Part shown: in pieces, positions 51,297 to 62,000 of the stretch | Layout: every line of letters begins with the position of its first letter | Numbering within the stretch: position 1 is the stretch's first letter | Source of the DNA: Sphingobacteriaceae bacterium GW460-11-11-14-LB5 | Lineage (GTDB): Bacteria > Bacteroidota > Bacteroidia > Sphingobacteriales > Sphingobacteriaceae | Reading direction: 5' to 3' | DNA: 64,000 bases | Assembly (NCBI GenBank): GCA_002151545.1 | Contig: CP021237.1 | Coordinates: 5,332,001-5,396,000 of the forward strand | Notes under the pieces: model-generated | Told to the model about the DNA's origin: nothing | The model's input: the letters and a program-made list of their open reading frames with translations, nothing else | The model's database searches: none | Made by a program: the position numbers and the translations under genes

Positions 51297-52841
51297 ATGC
51301 TTAAAAACTTCCTATACGCACTTTTATCTTTAACTGTAGTACCTTATATATTAAATGCACAACCTTTATCAAAAATTGCACCAAAAAGGGAGTTTAGAGG
51401 TGTTTGGGTGGCTACTGTTACCAATATCGACTGGCCATCGAAGCCAGGTTTAAGCATTGATCAGCAAAAGCAGGAGCTGATTGGTATTTTAGAAAGACAT
51501 AAAAGCCAGGGAATGAATGCAATTATTTTGCAGGTTAGACCGGCAGCTGATGCATTTTACGCAAAATCAAGAGAGCCCTGGAGCCAATGGTTAATGGGTA
51601 AACAAGGTTTAGCACCTGCCCCCGGTTACGATCCTTTGGCCTTTGCCATTAAAGAAGCCCATTTCAGGGGAATGGAACTTCACGCCTGGTTTAATCCTTA
51701 CAGGGCCAGTATGAGCAGTACGGCTGTTTTGAGTGAAAACCATGCTTATCGTAAACATCCCGATTGGTTTTTTACCTATGGTGGCAAAAAGCAGTTTGAT
51801 CCGGGTATTCCAGATGTAAGAGAATATATTGTTCAGGTAATTTTAGATGTGGTAAAGGGATATGATATTGATGGTATTCACTTCGACGATTATTTTTACC
51901 CTTATAAAGTAGAAGGGCAGACCATTAACGATGGCAATACTTTTTATAAATACCCCAATAATATTTCTGACATTAAAGATTGGAGGCGCAATAATGTCGA
52001 CTTGCTGATCAAACAGTTAGATGATAGTATTCACCATTATAAAAAATGGGTGAAATTTGGCATCAGCCCGTTTGGCATCTGGAAAAATAAGTATGAAGAT
52101 CCGGAAGGTTCTGCTACCAGTGGTTTATCCAATTACGCAGAACTTTTTGCCGATAGCCGTAAATGGGTGAGGGAAGGCTGGGTAGATTACATCAATCCTC
52201 AGATTTATTTTACGTTTACCAGAAGAGTAGCACCTTATGGCATTTTAGTTGATTGGTGGAGCAATAACACTTTTGGCAGGCATGTTTATATCGGACAAGG
52301 TGCTTACCTGGTTAATTCGAGGGCAGAAGCCGCATGGAAAAACCTAAATGAAATACCCAATCAGATTAGATACATCAGAAATAACAACCGGATTCAGGGT
52401 AGCGTGTTTTTTAGTTCCAAATCGTTAAGTACGGTTGCTAAGGCCGTTGGCGATTCGCTAAAGAACGATTTTTATAAATACCCTGCTTTACCGCCACAAA
52501 TGCCATGGCTGGATGAGGTGCCGCCAAATGAGCCTCAGGCTTTAACGGCTGATGCGTTAAAAGATGGTGTACATTTAAAATGGCAACTTCCGTTAAAGGC
52601 AAAAGATGGAGAAACGGCTTCGGGATTTGTAATTTACCGGTTTAGTGAAGGAGAGAAAATCTCGATTCTCGACCCGAAGAATATTGTTAAAATAAGCTTT
52701 GAAGATTATCTTTCATTTATTGATACCAGTGTAGAAAGTGGAAAGCGGTATAGCTATCTGGTAACGGCGCTAGACCGGTTAAAAAATGAAAGTGAACCTA
52801 GCGGGCCTGTTGGCATTGAGGTCCCGTTAGCGAAGGAGTAA
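51297..52841 (+). CDS. GHL10-type (DUF187/YngK-like) secreted glycoside hydrolase
   Basis: The 514-residue protein has a signal peptide (1-22, ending YILNAQP) and the DUF187/GHL10 core: REFRGVWVATVTNIDWPSK near 32-50, MNAIILQVRPAADAFY, then ELHAWFNPYRASMSSTA near 132-148, IDGIHFDDYFYPY near 198-210 and YINPQIYFTFTRR near 299. A C-terminal fibronectin-III-like domain occupies about 415-505 (GVHLKWQLPLKA then GFVIYRF). The family is related to glycoside hydrolase families that act on polysaccharides, and some members cleave peptidoglycan or amino-sugar polymers. Specificity is not known. It is 6 bases from the convergent LacI gene. Confidence 0.88.
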   Translation: MLKNFLYALLSLTVVPYILNAQPLSKIAPKREFRGVWVATVTNIDWPSKPGLSIDQQKQELIGILERHKSQGMNAIILQVRPAADAFYAKSREPWSQWLMGKQGLAPAPGYDPLAFAIKEAHFRGMELHAWFNPYRASMSSTAVLSENHAYRKHPDWFFTYGGKKQFDPGIPDVREYIVQVILDVVKGYDIDGIHFDDYFYPYKVEGQTINDGNTFYKYPNNISDIKDWRRNNVDLLIKQLDDSIHHYKKWVKFGISPFGIWKNKYEDPEGSATSGLSNYAELFADSRKWVREGWVDYINPQIYFTFTRRVAPYGILVDWWSNNTFGRHVYIGQGAYLVNSRAEAAWKNLNEIPNQIRYIRNNNRIQGSVFFSSKSLSTVAKAVGDSLKNDFYKYPALPPQMPWLDEVPPNEPQALTADALKDGVHLKWQLPLKAKDGETASGFVIYRFSEGEKISILDPKNIVKISFEDYLSFIDTSVESGKRYSYLVTALDRLKNESEPSGPVGIEVPLAKE

Positions 52842-52847
52842 CAGGCT

Positions 52848-53870
52848 TTATTCATCCTTTTTATTGGTCGATTCTCTTTCCACAACAGCTGGATCGAGCA
52901 CAATATGTTCCATATTGGCGTATGGGCTCTCCTGATTAATCATTTTCAGAAACATTTTAGCGCATTCTTTGCCCATTTGTGGTGCATGCTGATCAATGGT
53001 TGACAGGTTAGGTGTAATGTAAGCGGAGAACGCCTCATTGGCGAAACCAATTACGCCAACTTCAGGCGGTGTTTCATCAATCTCTTTAAGTTTTTTAATT
53101 ACGCCCAGTGCCGTAAAATCATCACCTGCAATAATAGCATCGGGTTTGTTTCTGCTGCGCATTAACTTGCCCGCACCAAACCGACCATCTTTAATGGATA
53201 AACCTCCGAAAATAATATGCTCTTCTATTAGTGGAAGATGATGGTCTGCTAAAGCGGCTTTGTACCCTTCTAACCGATCGTTAAATATTTTAATCTGATG
53301 AACGGTGGTTACAAATGCAATTTTTTTATAGCCCTGATCGATTAAATGTTTCGTAGCGATATAACCTGCCTTGAAATCATCAAGCGTAATGGTAGGGACT
53401 TTTAATGCTACGTTTACACGATCGAATAGTATAAGGGGTTTATTTTGTTTAATAATTTCGGCAAAGTGCGAAACATTCTCTGTTTCTAAAGACATGGAGG
53501 CCATAATGCCGTCTACCTGCGCCTCCAGCAAGGTTTTTACACCATTTATTTCGTTCTCTACAGATTCGTTGGATTGATAGATAATAACGCGATAGCCGCT
53601 GTCTTTCAGGCCATCTTCTATACAATGGATGATAGATGCAAAAAAATGTGCCTGTACACTGGGCACAATTACACCAATGATATGGGTTTTACCAGATTTT
53701 AATGCAGATGCGAGTTTATTCGGGCTATAATTTAATTTTTTAGCCATTTCAACAACAGCCTTTCTGGTCGTATCACTTATCGCCGGAAACCCGCTAAGCG
53801 CCCTTGAAACAGTTGATACTGTAATATCAAGCTCCTTTGCTATATCATATATGGTGGTTTTCTTTTTCAA
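52848..53870 (-). CDS. LacI-family transcriptional regulator
   Basis: The 340-residue protein has an N-terminal helix-turn-helix with hinge (IYDIAKELDITVSTVSRALS, residues 7-26) and a periplasmic-binding-protein-like sugar domain (about 62-335, with IIGVIVPSVQAHFFASIIHC, then GFANEAFSAYI). It probably binds a sugar and controls the surrounding carbohydrate genes. It lies 36 bases upstream of nothing on its own strand, but the NagX-like gene ends 36 bases away in the same direction. Its effector is inferred from the amino-sugar context. Confidence 0.9.
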   Translation of the reverse strand: MKKKTTIYDIAKELDITVSTVSRALSGFPAISDTTRKAVVEMAKKLNYSPNKLASALKSGKTHIIGVIVPSVQAHFFASIIHCIEDGLKDSGYRVIIYQSNESVENEINGVKTLLEAQVDGIMASMSLETENVSHFAEIIKQNKPLILFDRVNVALKVPTITLDDFKAGYIATKHLIDQGYKKIAFVTTVHQIKIFNDRLEGYKAALADHHLPLIEEHIIFGGLSIKDGRFGAGKLMRSRNKPDAIIAGDDFTALGVIKKLKEIDETPPEVGVIGFANEAFSAYITPNLSTIDQHAPQMGKECAKMFLKMINQESPYANMEHIVLDPAVVERESTNKKDE

Positions 53871-53906
53871 TTGCAGAGGGGGACAATCAATTCTAGCGTA
53901 AATTTA

Positions 53907-55067
53907 CTAAACCTTAATAATAATGTTCTTTTTATACATAAAATATAACAAAACATAAAAACCGAGCACATAGGTTATGGCCCAAACTAAGGAGGCATTT
54001 ATGGGACTAAAAAACGGAGTATAGCAGGTTTCGTAAAATCGGACTAATAGTCCTGTTTTTGTACCGTCAGGTTTGGTAATCTGGATGAGATTTAATACCC
54101 GGGGCATTAATCCTGCTAAGAAAAAAACGGTTATGGCATTTACACCATAAACAACAAATGGAGTGGTGAATTTTTTATAACCCTGAACATCGATGATCCA
54201 GTAACAAAGTGCCAAGCCTATAGAAGCCAACCCACCTGCATAGAGTACATATGAGCTTGTCCACAGGGCTTTGTTAATCGGGAATTGTAAATCCCAAAGC
54301 AAACCTAAAATTACCGAGGTTATGCCGGTCGTGAATAACCAGGCCACCTTAGTTGGATTGTCTACATCCTTTCTGCGCATCCAAACACCAACCAGAATGC
54401 CAAATAAGCAGGTTCCTATTGCAGGTAATGTACTTAGAATGCCCTCCGGATCCCAAGTTTTAGATGATGCCCAGGTATGTGCTTCGGTTAAAATTCCGCG
54501 GTCGATCCAGGCGGCCAGGTTGGTTTCTTTTTCGAGGTTTGGGTAACCCACCCCAGGAACCGGAATAAAGGTCATTAAGGCCCAATAAACAGCAAGTATT
54601 ACAATTAATGTTTTGAATATCGTTTTGTTAGATACCTTGATGAAAATGATACTGCTGATGATGAAAACTATGCCGATTCTTTGTAAAACACCCAAAAGCC
54701 TTACTGTTTGAAAAGCCTCCCAGATAGATCTGCCATCTATTATGGCGCTGATGATTTTCCCGAAAATGGCCAGGAAAAACCCGAGTAAATAAAGTATAAT
54801 GCCACGTTTAATGGCTTTTATGATTGTTTTTTGATGGGTGGTTGGGTCTGTTTTGCTGCTGCTCATGGCAAACGCAATGGATACACCAACAATCCATAAA
54901 AAGAATGGGAAAATTAAATCGGTGGGTGTACATCCATTCCATTCCGCATGCTCTAAAGGTGCGTAAATATGCCCCCAGCTGCCCGGATTGTTCACTAAGA
55001 TCATTGCGGCTACGGTTAACCCCCTGAAAAAATCAAGAGATAGTAAACGTTGTTTAGGTTCGGTCAT
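53907..55067 (-). CDS. NagX-like membrane acyltransferase (DUF5009/COG4299)
   Basis: A 386-residue integral membrane protein with about ten helices. It starts RLLSLDFFRGLTVAAMILVN and has GHIYAPLEHAEWNGCTPTDL followed by FPFFLWIVGVSIAFA, the signature of the family that includes NagX and eukaryotic heparan-alpha-glucosaminide N-acetyltransferase. The His in HAEWNG is the conserved catalytic candidate. Bacteroidota copies are usually next to GlcNAc genes and are proposed to act on amino sugars at the inner membrane. Downstream on the same strand lies the LacI regulator. Confidence 0.85.
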   Translation of the reverse strand: MTEPKQRLLSLDFFRGLTVAAMILVNNPGSWGHIYAPLEHAEWNGCTPTDLIFPFFLWIVGVSIAFAMSSSKTDPTTHQKTIIKAIKRGIILYLLGFFLAIFGKIISAIIDGRSIWEAFQTVRLLGVLQRIGIVFIISSIIFIKVSNKTIFKTLIVILAVYWALMTFIPVPGVGYPNLEKETNLAAWIDRGILTEAHTWASSKTWDPEGILSTLPAIGTCLFGILVGVWMRRKDVDNPTKVAWLFTTGITSVILGLLWDLQFPINKALWTSSYVLYAGGLASIGLALCYWIIDVQGYKKFTTPFVVYGVNAITVFFLAGLMPRVLNLIQITKPDGTKTGLLVRFYETCYTPFFSPINASLVWAITYVLGFYVLLYFMYKKNIIIKV

Positions 55068-55629
55068 GGCTAGTTTGTTTGGGGTTCAGCAAACTAATTT
55101 AGAGTATTGTTTTTAGAATGAGAAATAATTGGATCACTACTAAGTTTGGGAAGATGCTTTTTCATCCTGAACAAAGTGAAGGATCTTTTGCAAAGTTGCC
55201 ATATGGTGTCGATGAGTTTTGTCTGATTAACTTTTGTGGTTTATCGTTACAGATGCTTCGCTAAGCCCAGCATGACAACAGAGGAGAATGCTGCTTTTTG
55301 CCATACAACGACTCGGAAAACCTCATTGAAACCTGATTCTCTTACGAAAAATTTGGATCATCATAGCAAAGTCCTATGTTCAATAAACCTGACCGACAGC
55401 GTTATCCCGATTTAAGATTAATTTGTTTTTATCGTTTTTTATCGGGATTAAGCAAAGGGCAGGACTAGCGAGACCGATGTAGTACAGGCACTGCTTTCCA
55501 AAAAAGAGTTGCTTTTTTCAGCATATAGATATCTCCATTTCGTTACTCTTCAGTCGAGACGATAAGACTTTCTTGAGATGCTTCGCTATGCTCGGCATGA
55601 CCATTTGTCGAGGCTAAACCTCGAGGGCA
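55068..55629. repeat. Large gene-free region with repeat families E, F and A/E-like copies
   Basis: 562 bases without a credible gene. A family E copy is at about 55161-55277 (TTCATCCTGAACAAAGTGAA, ending AGCATGACA). A family F copy is at about 55395-55520, with TTATCCCGAT/ATCGGGATTA arms and GTACAGGCACTGCTTTCCAA. A mixed A/E-like end is at 55529-55601 (CAGTCGAGACGATAAGACTT, then CTCGGCATGACC). Short open frames here derive from the repeats. The NagB fusion gene is transcribed away from this region on the far side. Confidence 0.55.
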
Positions 55630-55661
55630 AAAAAAAACCTGCTTCGAATGAACGAAGCAGG
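55630..55661 (-). terminator. Rho-independent terminator after the NagB fusion gene
   Basis: CCTGCTTCG (55638-55646) pairs perfectly with CGAAGCAGG (55653-55661). On the minus strand the stem is followed by a run of about nine T. Confidence 0.92.
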
Positions 55662-55685
55662 ATTACTATTTATTTTCTTTTTTAA

Positions 55686-57611
55686 TTAATCTTCAAATTT
55701 CCAACGTACAAAAGCTTCCATTGCTTCGTATTCTGCAAGGCCAAGCTCATCGTAAGCTTTTGCTGTATCGCGATTACGGTCTTCGGCACGTTGCCAGAAT
55801 TCCCTTGAATCATCACCAGGGAAAACTGCCCGGTCTTTTTGGCTCTGGTGTTTGAAAATAGCATATTTTTTACGCTCAAGCTCTTGTGGCGAAATTGGAA
55901 CGGCCATTTCGATTTCATGCGTTTCAAATTCGTGCCATGCACCACGGTACATCCACAACCAGCAATCTTGTGCCCAGGCTTCGGTTTTACGTAAGCGCTT
56001 TAATGCTTCTAAAATAATATTGAAACAAACAATATGCGTTCCGTGTGGATCTTCAAAATCGCCTGCTGCATAAACCTGTTGAGGTTTAACTTTTTGTAAT
56101 AATTCTATTGTAAGTTCGATATCCGCATCAGTTACCGGGTTTTTCTGAACCTTTCCACTTTCGTAGAAAGGAAGTGCCTGGAAATGGATATGATCATCTT
56201 CAAGACCGCAATATCTTGCGCCGGCAATAGCTTCACCTTTTCTGATCAGTCCTTTAACTGTTTGGATCTCTGGAGTATCAATCTGGTTTGGTTTTTTCTG
56301 CTCAATAAAGGCTCTCATTTTGTTATAAAGATCCTTTAAGTGCGTATTGTCCATGCCCATTTTCTCTGTGAAATCTACATTGAACTCCACAAAACGCAAT
56401 GCATCGTCATCCCAAACTGCGGTATTACCTGAAGTTTGGTAAGCGACATGTACATCATGTCCCTGGTCAACCAGGCGGAGAAAAGTACCGCCCATCGAGA
56501 TCACATCATCATCAGGGTGAGGAGAGAAAATAATGACTCTCTTCTTCGCTGGTTCTGCTCTTTCCGGACGTTGAGAATCATCAGCGTTCGGTTTGCCACC
56601 TGGCCAGCCGGTAATGGTGTGCTGTAATTTATTGAAAATATGAATATTGATATTGTACACTGGTCCTTTTTCAGTTGCCAGTTGCGCCATACCATTATTG
56701 TTGTAATCGTCTTCCGTTAATTTTAAGATCGGTTTTTTCAAGGTGTTGGCCAACCAGATCACCGCTTTGCGGATCAAGGCATCGGTCCAAACGCAATCTT
56801 TAACCAACCATGGTGTGTAAAAACGAGTTAATTCTGATGCTGCAGGTGCATCAAGGATAAACTCCACATGGTCAGAAAGCTGAAGGAAAGTTGCCGGAAC
56901 ATCGCCTGAAATTTCGCCTTCAACTGCTTTTTTGATGATCGAAGCTTTTTTACGGCTCCAGGCCATTAATATAATTTCCCTTGCTTTGAAAATTGTACCA
57001 ATACCCATGGTAATGGCTTTTGTGGGTACAAAGGTTTTTCCACCGAAATCGCGTGCAGCATCACGACGGGTTAAATCATCTAAGGTAACTAAACGGGTAC
57101 CAGAATTTGGTGCAGAGCCCGGCTCGTTAAATCCGATGTGACCTGTACGACCGATACCTAAAATCTGGATATCAAGACCACCAAGATCACCTATTTTTTT
57201 TTCGTATTCCAGACAGAAAGCAGGAATGTCTTCCAGTGCAAGCGTGCCATCAGGGATGTGAACGTTCTTCTTATCAATGTCGATATGATTGAAAAGGTTT
57301 TCGTTCATAAACGTAACATAACTTTGTGCCGCAGTTGGCGCCATTGGATAGTATTCATCCAGGTTGAAAGTAATTACGTTTTTAAAACTCAAGCCCTCTT
57401 CTTTGTGCAGTCTAACCAGTTCGGCATAAACTGCAATTGGAGTAACACCTGTTGCTAAGCCCAGTACTGCAGGTGTGTTGTTTGCTTGTTTTGATTTAAT
57501 GAGCTCGGCAATGCGGTGTGCTACATTAATTGAAGCAATTTTTGGATTTTCGAACACGCTTACCGGTAATTTCTCGAAACGTGTCTCCTCCAGTAGATTT
57601 AATCTAGCCAT
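55686..57611 (-). CDS. nagB: Glucosamine-6-phosphate deaminase fused to a PIG-L/LmbE-family deacetylase domain
   Basis: The 641-residue protein joins two enzymes. Residues about 15-280 are NagB: TFNLDEYYPM with Asp85 (sugar-ring-opening acid), and GIGRTGHIGFNEPGS with His158 and Glu163. The Asp that precedes His in E. coli NagB (DGH) is Thr156 here. After a linker, residues about 357-640 are a PIG-L-family zinc deacetylase with SPHPDDDVISMGG at 363-375 and a later DPHGTHIVCF. The fusion is frequent in Bacteroidota, where it is annotated as NagB. It suggests that GlcNAc-6-P deacetylation and GlcN-6-P deamination happen in one protein, which is inference. Confidence 0.93.
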   Translation of the reverse strand: MARLNLLEETRFEKLPVSVFENPKIASINVAHRIAELIKSKQANNTPAVLGLATGVTPIAVYAELVRLHKEEGLSFKNVITFNLDEYYPMAPTAAQSYVTFMNENLFNHIDIDKKNVHIPDGTLALEDIPAFCLEYEKKIGDLGGLDIQILGIGRTGHIGFNEPGSAPNSGTRLVTLDDLTRRDAARDFGGKTFVPTKAITMGIGTIFKAREIILMAWSRKKASIIKKAVEGEISGDVPATFLQLSDHVEFILDAPAASELTRFYTPWLVKDCVWTDALIRKAVIWLANTLKKPILKLTEDDYNNNGMAQLATEKGPVYNINIHIFNKLQHTITGWPGGKPNADDSQRPERAEPAKKRVIIFSPHPDDDVISMGGTFLRLVDQGHDVHVAYQTSGNTAVWDDDALRFVEFNVDFTEKMGMDNTHLKDLYNKMRAFIEQKKPNQIDTPEIQTVKGLIRKGEAIAGARYCGLEDDHIHFQALPFYESGKVQKNPVTDADIELTIELLQKVKPQQVYAAGDFEDPHGTHIVCFNIILEALKRLRKTEAWAQDCWLWMYRGAWHEFETHEIEMAVPISPQELERKKYAIFKHQSQKDRAVFPGDDSREFWQRAEDRNRDTAKAYDELGLAEYEAMEAFVRWKFED

Positions 57612-57764
57612 TTTTTTTATATGGATTTTAATGTACGGAGCAGTAAATATAGAGAGTTATGCCCAATTTGTAACAAAGGTTATTTACTTTTATTGCAAGT
57701 ATTTATATAAAATTCGATTAAAGGGGCAGACAAACGTTTGATCTTTTTCAGATAAAAAACCAAT

Positions 57765-58961
57765 ATGAACACACAGATTGAAAAGTTGTATTCGAAAGCA
57801 GCGAAATCGGAACGGTTAATTATAGGATTGATGAGTGGCACATCAATGGATGGGCTGGATATTGCGCTTTGTTTGGTTAAAGGAAGCGGTGCCGATACCG
57901 ATATCCAAATTTTAGAATTTAAAACCGGCAATTATTCCGATGATTTCAGGGCCAAAATAAAAGCCGTTTTTTCTAAAAAAGAAGTCGACTTACAGCTGGT
58001 ATGCCTGATGAACGAACATATTGCAAATACCCATGCACAGCTCATAAACGAAGCGCTAAAAGAATGGGGTTATCAAAATGAAGCTATCGATTTTATTGCC
58101 AGCCACGGCCAAACGATTTTTCATGCGCCAAAATCTCTGCATCAACTGGCCGATTACCCCAATGGTACCTTACAAATTGGTGATGGTGATCATATTGCAT
58201 TAAGGACTGGAATCATCACCCTTTCTGATTTTAGGCAAAAACATTTGGCTGCCGGGGGCGAAGGTGCGCCATTGGCTGTGTATGGCGATTATTTGATCTT
58301 TTCGAAAGCCGGTGAAGATCGGGTGATGTTAAATATAGGTGGCATAGCAAATTTCACTTATTTACCAGGAAGTACCGATGCCAGTGAAATTTTTTCGACG
58401 GATGTTGGCCCCGGAAATACCTTGATGGATCAGTATATGCAAAAGCACTTTAATCAATTTTATGATAAAAATGCCGCTGTCGCTTTGGCTGGCGAATTTA
58501 ATTCCAGTCTATTGGCTGCGCTGTTAAATTGCAGCTTCTTTGATTTAGATTTCCCTAAAACGACGGGGCCGGAGCTATTTAATCTGGAATATTTAATCCG
58601 CGCACAAGAACAGTCTTCAACAACAAATTTAAGTAAGGAAGATGTGATGGCTACCCTATGCCATTTTTCTGCAGAAACCACTACCAATGCAATTAAACGT
58701 TGTTTTGGTGATGATGCTAAAGCACAGGTTTTTATGAGTGGCGGCGGAATGCATAATCCTTTACTGGTGCAGCTTCTTCAAAGCAAGCTACCTTATTGCA
58801 AATTCCAAACCACTGATGATTTAAATATTAATCCCGATGCAAAAGAGGCTGTTTTGTTTGCTGTGTTAGCCAATGAAACCCTTTGCGGAAAACCGATCAG
58901 TTTTGGAAACAGGCAAGGTGTACCCTCGGTTTGCATGGGTAAAATTAGTTTGCCAGCTTAA
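57765..58961 (+). CDS. anmK: Anhydro-N-acetylmuramic acid kinase AnmK
   Basis: Cleaves and phosphorylates 1,6-anhydro-MurNAc to MurNAc-6-phosphate in peptidoglycan recycling. The 398-residue protein has the family's start LIIGLMSGTSMDGLDIALC (residues about 19-37), a DFIASHGQTIFHAP segment near 108-121, and the second ATP-site half FMSGGGMHNPLLVQLL near 324-339. Length is normal (about 370-400). It is divergent from the NagB fusion, so both can be driven from one 150-base region. MurQ is not in view; the product could go through the NagB route. Confidence 0.95.
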   Translation: MNTQIEKLYSKAAKSERLIIGLMSGTSMDGLDIALCLVKGSGADTDIQILEFKTGNYSDDFRAKIKAVFSKKEVDLQLVCLMNEHIANTHAQLINEALKEWGYQNEAIDFIASHGQTIFHAPKSLHQLADYPNGTLQIGDGDHIALRTGIITLSDFRQKHLAAGGEGAPLAVYGDYLIFSKAGEDRVMLNIGGIANFTYLPGSTDASEIFSTDVGPGNTLMDQYMQKHFNQFYDKNAAVALAGEFNSSLLAALLNCSFFDLDFPKTTGPELFNLEYLIRAQEQSSTTNLSKEDVMATLCHFSAETTTNAIKRCFGDDAKAQVFMSGGGMHNPLLVQLLQSKLPYCKFQTTDDLNINPDAKEAVLFAVLANETLCGKPISFGNRQGVPSVCMGKISLPA

Positions 58962-59011
58962 TAAAATATGATCGTTTTACGAATTGTAAAGCAGTTTGTA
59001 CCTGTTAAAAA

Positions 59012-59041
59012 TTTGGTTTGTGCGGTATTTTGTTAAATTTG
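59012..59041 (+). promoter_or_regulatory. Bacteroidota-type promoter of the susC-susD operon
   Basis: TTTG at 59012-59015 and TAAATTTG at 59034-59041 are 18 bases apart and match the TTTG / TAnnTTTG consensus. Start of transcription would be near 59048, giving a leader of about 28 bases before the ATG at 59076. Confidence 0.65.
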
Positions 59042-59075
59042 TTTTAACACTAATCTTCTAACAAAACCAAATTTT

Positions 59076-62000
59076 ATGGAAAAAAGTTACCTAAAATGGT
59101 CACCAGGATTCTTCGCGATTTTGTTGATCCCATTTCTGCTGCTCTTATTTACAGGAATGGCACAGGCACAAAACAAACGGTATACCATAAGTGGTAAGGT
59201 TACCGATGCCTCTAATAACAGTCCTGTCCCTGGCGCTGTTGTAAAAATTATGAATACCAATCTCGTAACAAGCACAAGTTCATCCGGGACGTATAGCTTT
59301 TCGGTTGATTTGGCGCCGGGTAAATACCAGATACAGATTTCTTTTATCGGCTTTAAATCAAATATCGAATCTGTAATACTTGGCGATAATACCACCGTTC
59401 AGGCCAATAGTGCTTTAAGTGGCGATGCAGTGGGGCTGGATGAAGTTATTGTTACGGGTACCTCTCAGGGAACTACCCGTAAACAGCTCGGTAGTTATGT
59501 GAGTACAGTAAAGGGTGATGATTTAAATAAAGCACCTAGTGGAAATGCCCTGGCCTCACTACAAGGTAAAACACCTGGTGCACAGATTAGTCAAAACTCC
59601 GGTGATCCGGCAGGAGGGATATCTGTTCGTTTAAGAGGGGTAAGCTCGGTTAACTCATCTTCTGAGCCACTATACATCATCGATGGTGTAATTGTAAACA
59701 ATTCTACAACCAGAGTAACCAATACCTCAGCCAATTATGATGGTGGAAACTTTGTTGGAAGTATTGGACAAAACCGGATGGTGGATATCAGCCCGTCTGA
59801 TATTGATCATATTGAGGTTTTAAATGGTGCTGCCGCTGCAGCAATCTACGGATCGAGGGCAAATGCAGGCGTAATCCAGATTTTTACCAAGAGAGGTAAA
59901 ACCGGCGAGCCGCAAGTGAGCTTTAGCACAAGTTTAACAATCAGCGAGCTTCGTAAACAAATTGAGGTAAACCAGGCGCCTGTTCGGTTTGGGGACAATG
60001 CGAACTCTGTGACGCAAGATGTTATTCAAACAGTTCCACCCACTCCTGGTGCCACTCCTGTTTTACAGACCGCGAAAACTCCAGTTACCAGATATAACTA
60101 TCAGGACTATATTTTTCATACCGGTGTAGGTACTGATAATTCCGTTTCTGTTTCAGGTGGAAACGATAATACCAAGTTTTACACCTCGGCAGGGTATTTT
60201 TTAAATCAAGGGATTATAAAGAATACAGATTTCAAAAGAATGAACTTCAGGGCAAACCTGGATCAAAAGATTAATAACTGGGCTAAAATGACCGCTGGCT
60301 TTAATTATATACACAGTGATGCCAACGAAAAACCAGATGGGAATTCATTCTTTTCACCAATGAACTCAGTTACTATTATTGGTAATTTTCACGACATTTT
60401 TGCAAGAGATGTACTTGGTAACTTACAGGCTGTTGGCGAACGCGGCCGTGTAAATCCGGTTTCTGTTATTGAAGATATCAAGCAGCGCCAGTTTACCAAT
60501 CGTATTATTGCCAATTTAGGCTTAAAGCTTAACCCGGTAAAAAACCTAACTATCGATTACACCATGGGGGTTGATAATTCAATTCAAAACGGAACAACAT
60601 TTATTCCGCCCTTTACCTATAATGTAAGTACGGGTTTTTATGGTGGCGGAGCTAGTTTAGACCCGTCGTTAAATGGTTATGCGAGTGCGGCAAATGCCAC
60701 TACCACACTATTTAATAATGAATTAAATTTTACCTACGATGCAAAAATATCTGATCTGTTAAGTTCTACAACGCAATTGGGTGGTTCTTATCAATATCAA
60801 AAAGACCTGTACAGTTTGCTAAACGGACGTGGGTTAGCGCCTTTTGTTCAGGTGGTAAACGGAGCAAGTACTGTTTTGGCAAATGTTGATAGTCGTTCAG
60901 AATTTTCCATTAGCGGCGCTTATTTACAACAAAATTTTAAATATAAAGACCATTTGTTTGTAACTGGAGCCATTAGAGTAGATCAATCTACTGTATTTGG
61001 GGAAGACAATAGAACGCAATTTTATCCTAAGGCTAATGTGAGTTATGTATTGTCATCTGCCGATTATTGGAAAGATTTTGGTGTATCATCATGGTGGAAT
61101 GCTTTCAAACTAAGAGCCGCTTATGGCCAGTCAGGAAATTTAACAGGGATTGGCGCATACGATCGTTTCAACATTTATTCACCAAGTGCGCTAAACAGCA
61201 AAACATCTTTAACCTCTTTAGCAACATTGGCTAATACTGGTGTAAAACCAGAGCGCCAGAAAGAGCTTGAAATCGGTACAGATATGTCATTTTTTAACAA
61301 TCGCTTAGGTTTAACTTTTAGTTATTATAATAAAAACGTAACTGATTTATTATTACCGGTTGTAATTGCGCCAACAACTGGTTTTTCTAGTCTGTTAGAC
61401 AATATCAGCGGTACTTTAAAAAATAAAGGGATCGAGTTAATGCTTACCGGTGTGCCAGTTAAAACGGAAGACTTTAGCTGGACATCGACCCTGATCTACA
61501 ACAGAAATAGAAATAAAATTGAGGGTTCAGGTGCACAGAGATTAATTTCAACCAATGCTGGCGCACCTGTTTCCATCACTGATGGTTATCCGGTTGGTGT
61601 TTTTTATGGGACATATTTTGAGCGGACATCCACCGGAGATATTGCAACAAACCCTGCTGGTATTCCTTTAACTGCAGGTCAGGCTGCAGGTAATGTTTTG
61701 CGTAAAGTAATCGGCGATCCGAACCCAGATTATACAGGGTCTTTTGTCAACGATTTTACCTACAAAAAATTAAGCTTACACATTCAATTGGATGCTGTTC
61801 AAGGTGGGGATGTATGGAATGCGGATTGGAGAACTCGTCAAGGTGTAGGTAATGGCAAGGTTGCTGAAGCAGAGCAGCTGGGCCAATTGCCCAGAGGTTA
61901 CGTGGCTGGTGCATATAATGTAGAAGAATGGCGTATTGACGACGGATCTTTTGTGAAATTGAGAGAGATTTCTTTAAGCTATAACATTGGAAAGGTAAAG

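Noticed and set aside
55068..55629. Insertion sequence remnant or small RNA gene
   Set aside because: No transposase-like translation or terminal repeats with target duplication were seen; the stretch is explained by known repeat families.
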